Shown here piece by piece: positions 61,212-64,000 of a DNA stretch of 64,000 nucleotides. Source of the DNA: Nymphaea colorata (Eukaryota; Streptophyta; Magnoliopsida; Nymphaeales; Nymphaeaceae); the NCBI RefSeq assembly GCF_008831285.2, contig NC_045138.2, positions 5,983,205 to 6,047,204 of the forward strand. The letters are read 5' to 3'. The position numbers and the translations under genes are program-made. Position 1 is the stretch's first letter. Every line of letters begins with the position of its first letter. The notes under the pieces were generated by a model, which saw nothing but the letters and a program-made list of their open reading frames with translations, ran no database searches and was not told the DNA's origin.

Positions 61212-61251
<40 letters not shown>

Positions 61252-61556
61252 TGTCTGTTACATAAGTAATTTTATTTGTCACTATTTTTAAAACCTTTTT
61301 TTATCAAGGTTACCTTAATCTCATACAAAATTCAAAGTTTCATTAAATAAAATAGAGGAGGAGAGAGAGAAGAGGGATAAAAGAAGAGGGAAGATGGGAG
61401 AAGGAGAAAAATGAAAAAAAAAAAAGAAGAAAAGAAGAACAAGTGCGGTCAACAGCACCCGATTTGGTTTGACTGAGTCAGGTGATGTGTTGGGCTGCAC
61501 CCGCACCCGAGTCGACGAGGGTGTGCCACCATATTTGGCACACCCATGTGACTTAG
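61121..61556. mobile_element. hAT-like non-autonomous element with perfect 8-bp target duplication
   Basis: The left end CTATGTCACATGGGTG and right end CACCCATGTGACTTAG are inverted with one mismatch. TATTACCA is repeated exactly at 61113-61120 and 61557-61564. It contains GGTGCGGGTGC repeats and a compound (TA)n(TG)n run (61212-61250). It starts only 26 bp upstream (gene sense) of the acceptor-side exon boundary at 61094. Confidence 0.78.
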
Positions 61557-61747
61557 TATTACCATGATTTGACAAAAATCAAGATCATAAATTTCCTACT
61601 AAGTCAGCGAACAATCAAGAAGGTATGGATTCTGAAATGTATCAAGCACAACTAAAGAAAGCACCCAACTCACAAGCAATAATCACACAAACACATACAT
61701 ATGTAATATGCATATATGGACATGAAGAGAAAGGAAGGGAGGGAGAA

Positions 61748-61782
61748 AGGACAGAGACCATTTCATGGTCATTCAGTGAACA
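61748..61782 (-). pseudogene. Duplicated scrap of UVR8 exon sequence
   Basis: About 34 bp around GACCATTTCATGGTCATTCA match the exon segment at about 60975-61005 (ACTATTTCATGGTCATTCA) with one or two differences. On the minus strand it encodes LNDHEMVSV, against LNDHEIVSV in the exon. No splice sites flank it. Confidence 0.65.
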
Positions 61783-61799
61783 ATGCATGTCCATTTTTT

Positions 61800-64000
61800 T
61801 TAATTAGCATCTGTGATATCAAAATCCACAAAGCGTAGAATATATACTCCTTCATAGGGGGCATGCCTAAGTCGACATGTATTGATGAAAGAGGCATGCA
61901 TGGCCAAAGCAAGAAAACCATCAAAATATACAAGTATTAGTGATGTTCATGCATTGTCTGAATCATTATGGAAATTAACGAACCCTTCTCTCATTCTAAC
62001 TGTTGAGGATCTGCTAGATCCTCACAATTCTCTCATCTCTCTCTCAGTCTTCCTAATTCTCTCTTTTTCTGTCTAAGTCTTGCACAAGAAGTCATACATG
62101 GATGGATTTGATGTGTTTTCCAACCACTAGATTTACAACCATGGGTCATGCCAGCAACTTCAACACCTCGACAACCTCGTCATGTCCTAGGATCACGATC
62201 AACACAAAGGGAATTAAGTGGCATTCCCTTTAAATCTTACACTAAATTCTAGCCAATCTAGCTCTTGGACCACCGTTAGCCTCATTCCTAGTAAGCCACT
62301 TTTGGACCAAATCTTGTCCAAGCAAAGTATTTCTTAATTCATGCAAGTCTGGCCAAAATCAGGTATCATCAGAGATAGTAATCAAATAGGTTGGATCTTG
62401 ACCTCATTCCAACCAAATCCTAACTCATCTAGCCAAGAGACTTTCTAGGCCTTGTTTCTCAGACGGAAGATTCCCCCTAGCCCAATTTGTGGACAAGAAA
62501 AACTTATCAATAGAGAACCACAACCTAGCCCTACGTCACATAGGTATTGATACGGGTGCTGGTACAGGTACAAGTATGAAGCATTTTTAAAGAAACTGGG
62601 ACTCAACTCACCCATTCTCGACTCATGACTCAACAATTTAACTTGGTGACTCAGGCCAAGTTTTGTGCTTTTTGAAAGATTAATAATGTACAACTAGTCA
62701 TTTTAACATAAAACCGTTATAGAATGATTTGATTACATGTATAGGTGAAAAGTAAGTCAACCAACAGCATGTAAGGTAGCAAATACATTATATACTTGAA
62801 ATAACGAGAAACTGGACAATTAAGCTACTGCTGCTACTTCATAGTTGCACACTTTCACATAACTGAGCGTCAAGTATCAATATATCAATGAAAAACAATT
62901 CAACAGAAACAAGCAGTAAAGTCAATATGTTCAACATTTACAATTATATGGATATATATTATCTAAAACTAAAAGCTCAAAAGTAAAGAGCCTGCTCTAA
63001 AAATTGAAATAAATAGGTAATCTCATAATCATACATGAACTTGTGGCTAATCAGCTTTAACTTTTTGTTTGCAATGTGGAAATTTAATAAATGAGCAATA
63101 ATTCTAAATTTTTTCCAATAGAAAAGAAGGTTCACGCTAGAAATTAAGTAATTAATAGTTAATAACCAATCACCTTTTTTGTTACAACATACAAAAACTA
63201 TCACCAAATTGCTGAGTCAAACAAGTTAAAACCAAGCAAAATGAGTTTCAGCTGAGTTAAATCAAGTTTCTGCCGAGTCAAATGAGTGTTGAGCTAGTCA
63301 CGCCAAGCTTTAAGCATAAACAAGTCGTCGAGTCCCCATATTGGGTGGACCAGGTAGGTGGTCGAATCGAGCCAAGTAAGCCAACAACAAATTGACTCGA
63401 TGGATTTTAAAATACTAATACACGTCAGACTATGCACTTCTTAAACCCGGAGCAGAATATATGTGACATTGTTCAAACAAACATAACCTGTCCATGTTCG
63501 ACTCACTAGACCTATGAAACCAGCTTCACACATGCACTACACACTCTACCACCTACTACTGATGAAGCACCATATCCTTGAAGTTGGGACAAGCTGGCCA
63601 GAAACAAATCTGAAGTGAATCGCTCATGCTCTAGAAAGATACAAGACAATGCTTCTTGCATGGACCTAGAAGTCCTTCTACATCCGATTGACATCAGTGG
63701 TTTTTCCTAACTAATTAAACTTCGAGCATCCATAGCAGGTAGATCTGTCAAGGCTTCCAATGCAAATCCTGGGCTTTAAACTTCTTAAACTCATCAAACA
63801 CGGAGCATCCTAAGCTTCTTCCTTTAGATCGTCATGTGTGTTTTTAGATGTACAGTTTAGAAATGGATGTTTTATACTGTGAAAATCTAATGGAAACGTA
63901 AACTTTTAGACATTTAAAATTTCAAATGTAGCGTCATATTTATGAGATAGAATCTGAACTTGGTCACAAATTGAACCCATTACAAATGCTGAACAGTGAA
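61800..64000. other. Upstream part of the first visible UVR8 intron; repeats, no exon found
   Basis: A hAT-like end (CTACGTCACATAGGTATTG, 62532 onward) is present without a matched partner. Two stretches rich in GACTCA/GAGTCA motifs (62600-62665 and 63210-63410) may bound another element. No sequence for the expected N-terminal UVR8 exon (ending with an ISAGASHSVALL-like stretch) was recognised. The minus frame 63694-63512 has no known domain. Confidence 0.4.

Noticed and set aside
63512-63694. 60-codon minus-strand frame, considered as the missing UVR8 N-terminal exon
   Set aside because: It contains no ISAGASHSVALL-like sequence and no suitable splice donor at its end.

Overview
The window is AT-rich nuclear DNA from a flowering plant. 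The evidence is GT-AG introns of 0.1-3 kb, long (TA)n microsatellites, dense non-autonomous transposons, a CC-NB-ARC-LRR (plant NLR) gene remnant, and two genes with plant-type products: a BOP1 ribosome-biogenesis WD40 protein and a UVR8 UV-B photoreceptor. The species cannot be fixed from the sequence.

Layout: 1-188 is the 3' LRR end of an NLR copy cut by the window edge. 540-1535 is a long hairpin element, and 2907-2978 a Ty1-copia RT scrap. From 3 to 16 kb there are purine-rich (GA) repeat arrays in both orientations with shared core segments, a Tourist-like MITE, a LINE RT relic, a second long inverted repeat (9830-10645) and one small candidate gene for a Cys/Gly-rich membrane protein (12067-12390, minus). 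A PPR fragment lies at 16482-16766. An NLR pseudogene with stops and frameshifts lies at 17386-19996. About 20.99-25.9 kb forms a giant imperfect palindrome of GA/CT arrays around an inverted repeat. From 26.9 to 31.4 kb no gene was found.

BOP1 runs on the plus strand (coding 32564-40255, 17 coding exons, about 650 aa). All exon phases fit. One intron is a U12-type AT-AC intron. UVR8 runs convergently on the minus strand (61094 to 46313). Eleven exons are present; the N-terminal exon of about 30 residues is not in view. The roughly 6 kb between the two 3' ends holds a decayed LINE, nested MITEs and low-complexity repeats. The UVR8 and BOP1 introns carry several copies of one hAT-like element family with 8-bp target duplications, and a 408-bp sequence repeated three times in tandem.

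The two intact genes have unrelated roles: BOP1 in nucleolar 60S maturation, UVR8 in UV-B signalling through COP1. The most notable observations are the AT-AC intron, the palindromic GA/CT element family, and the repeat-laden UVR8 introns, one of which has a GC donor.
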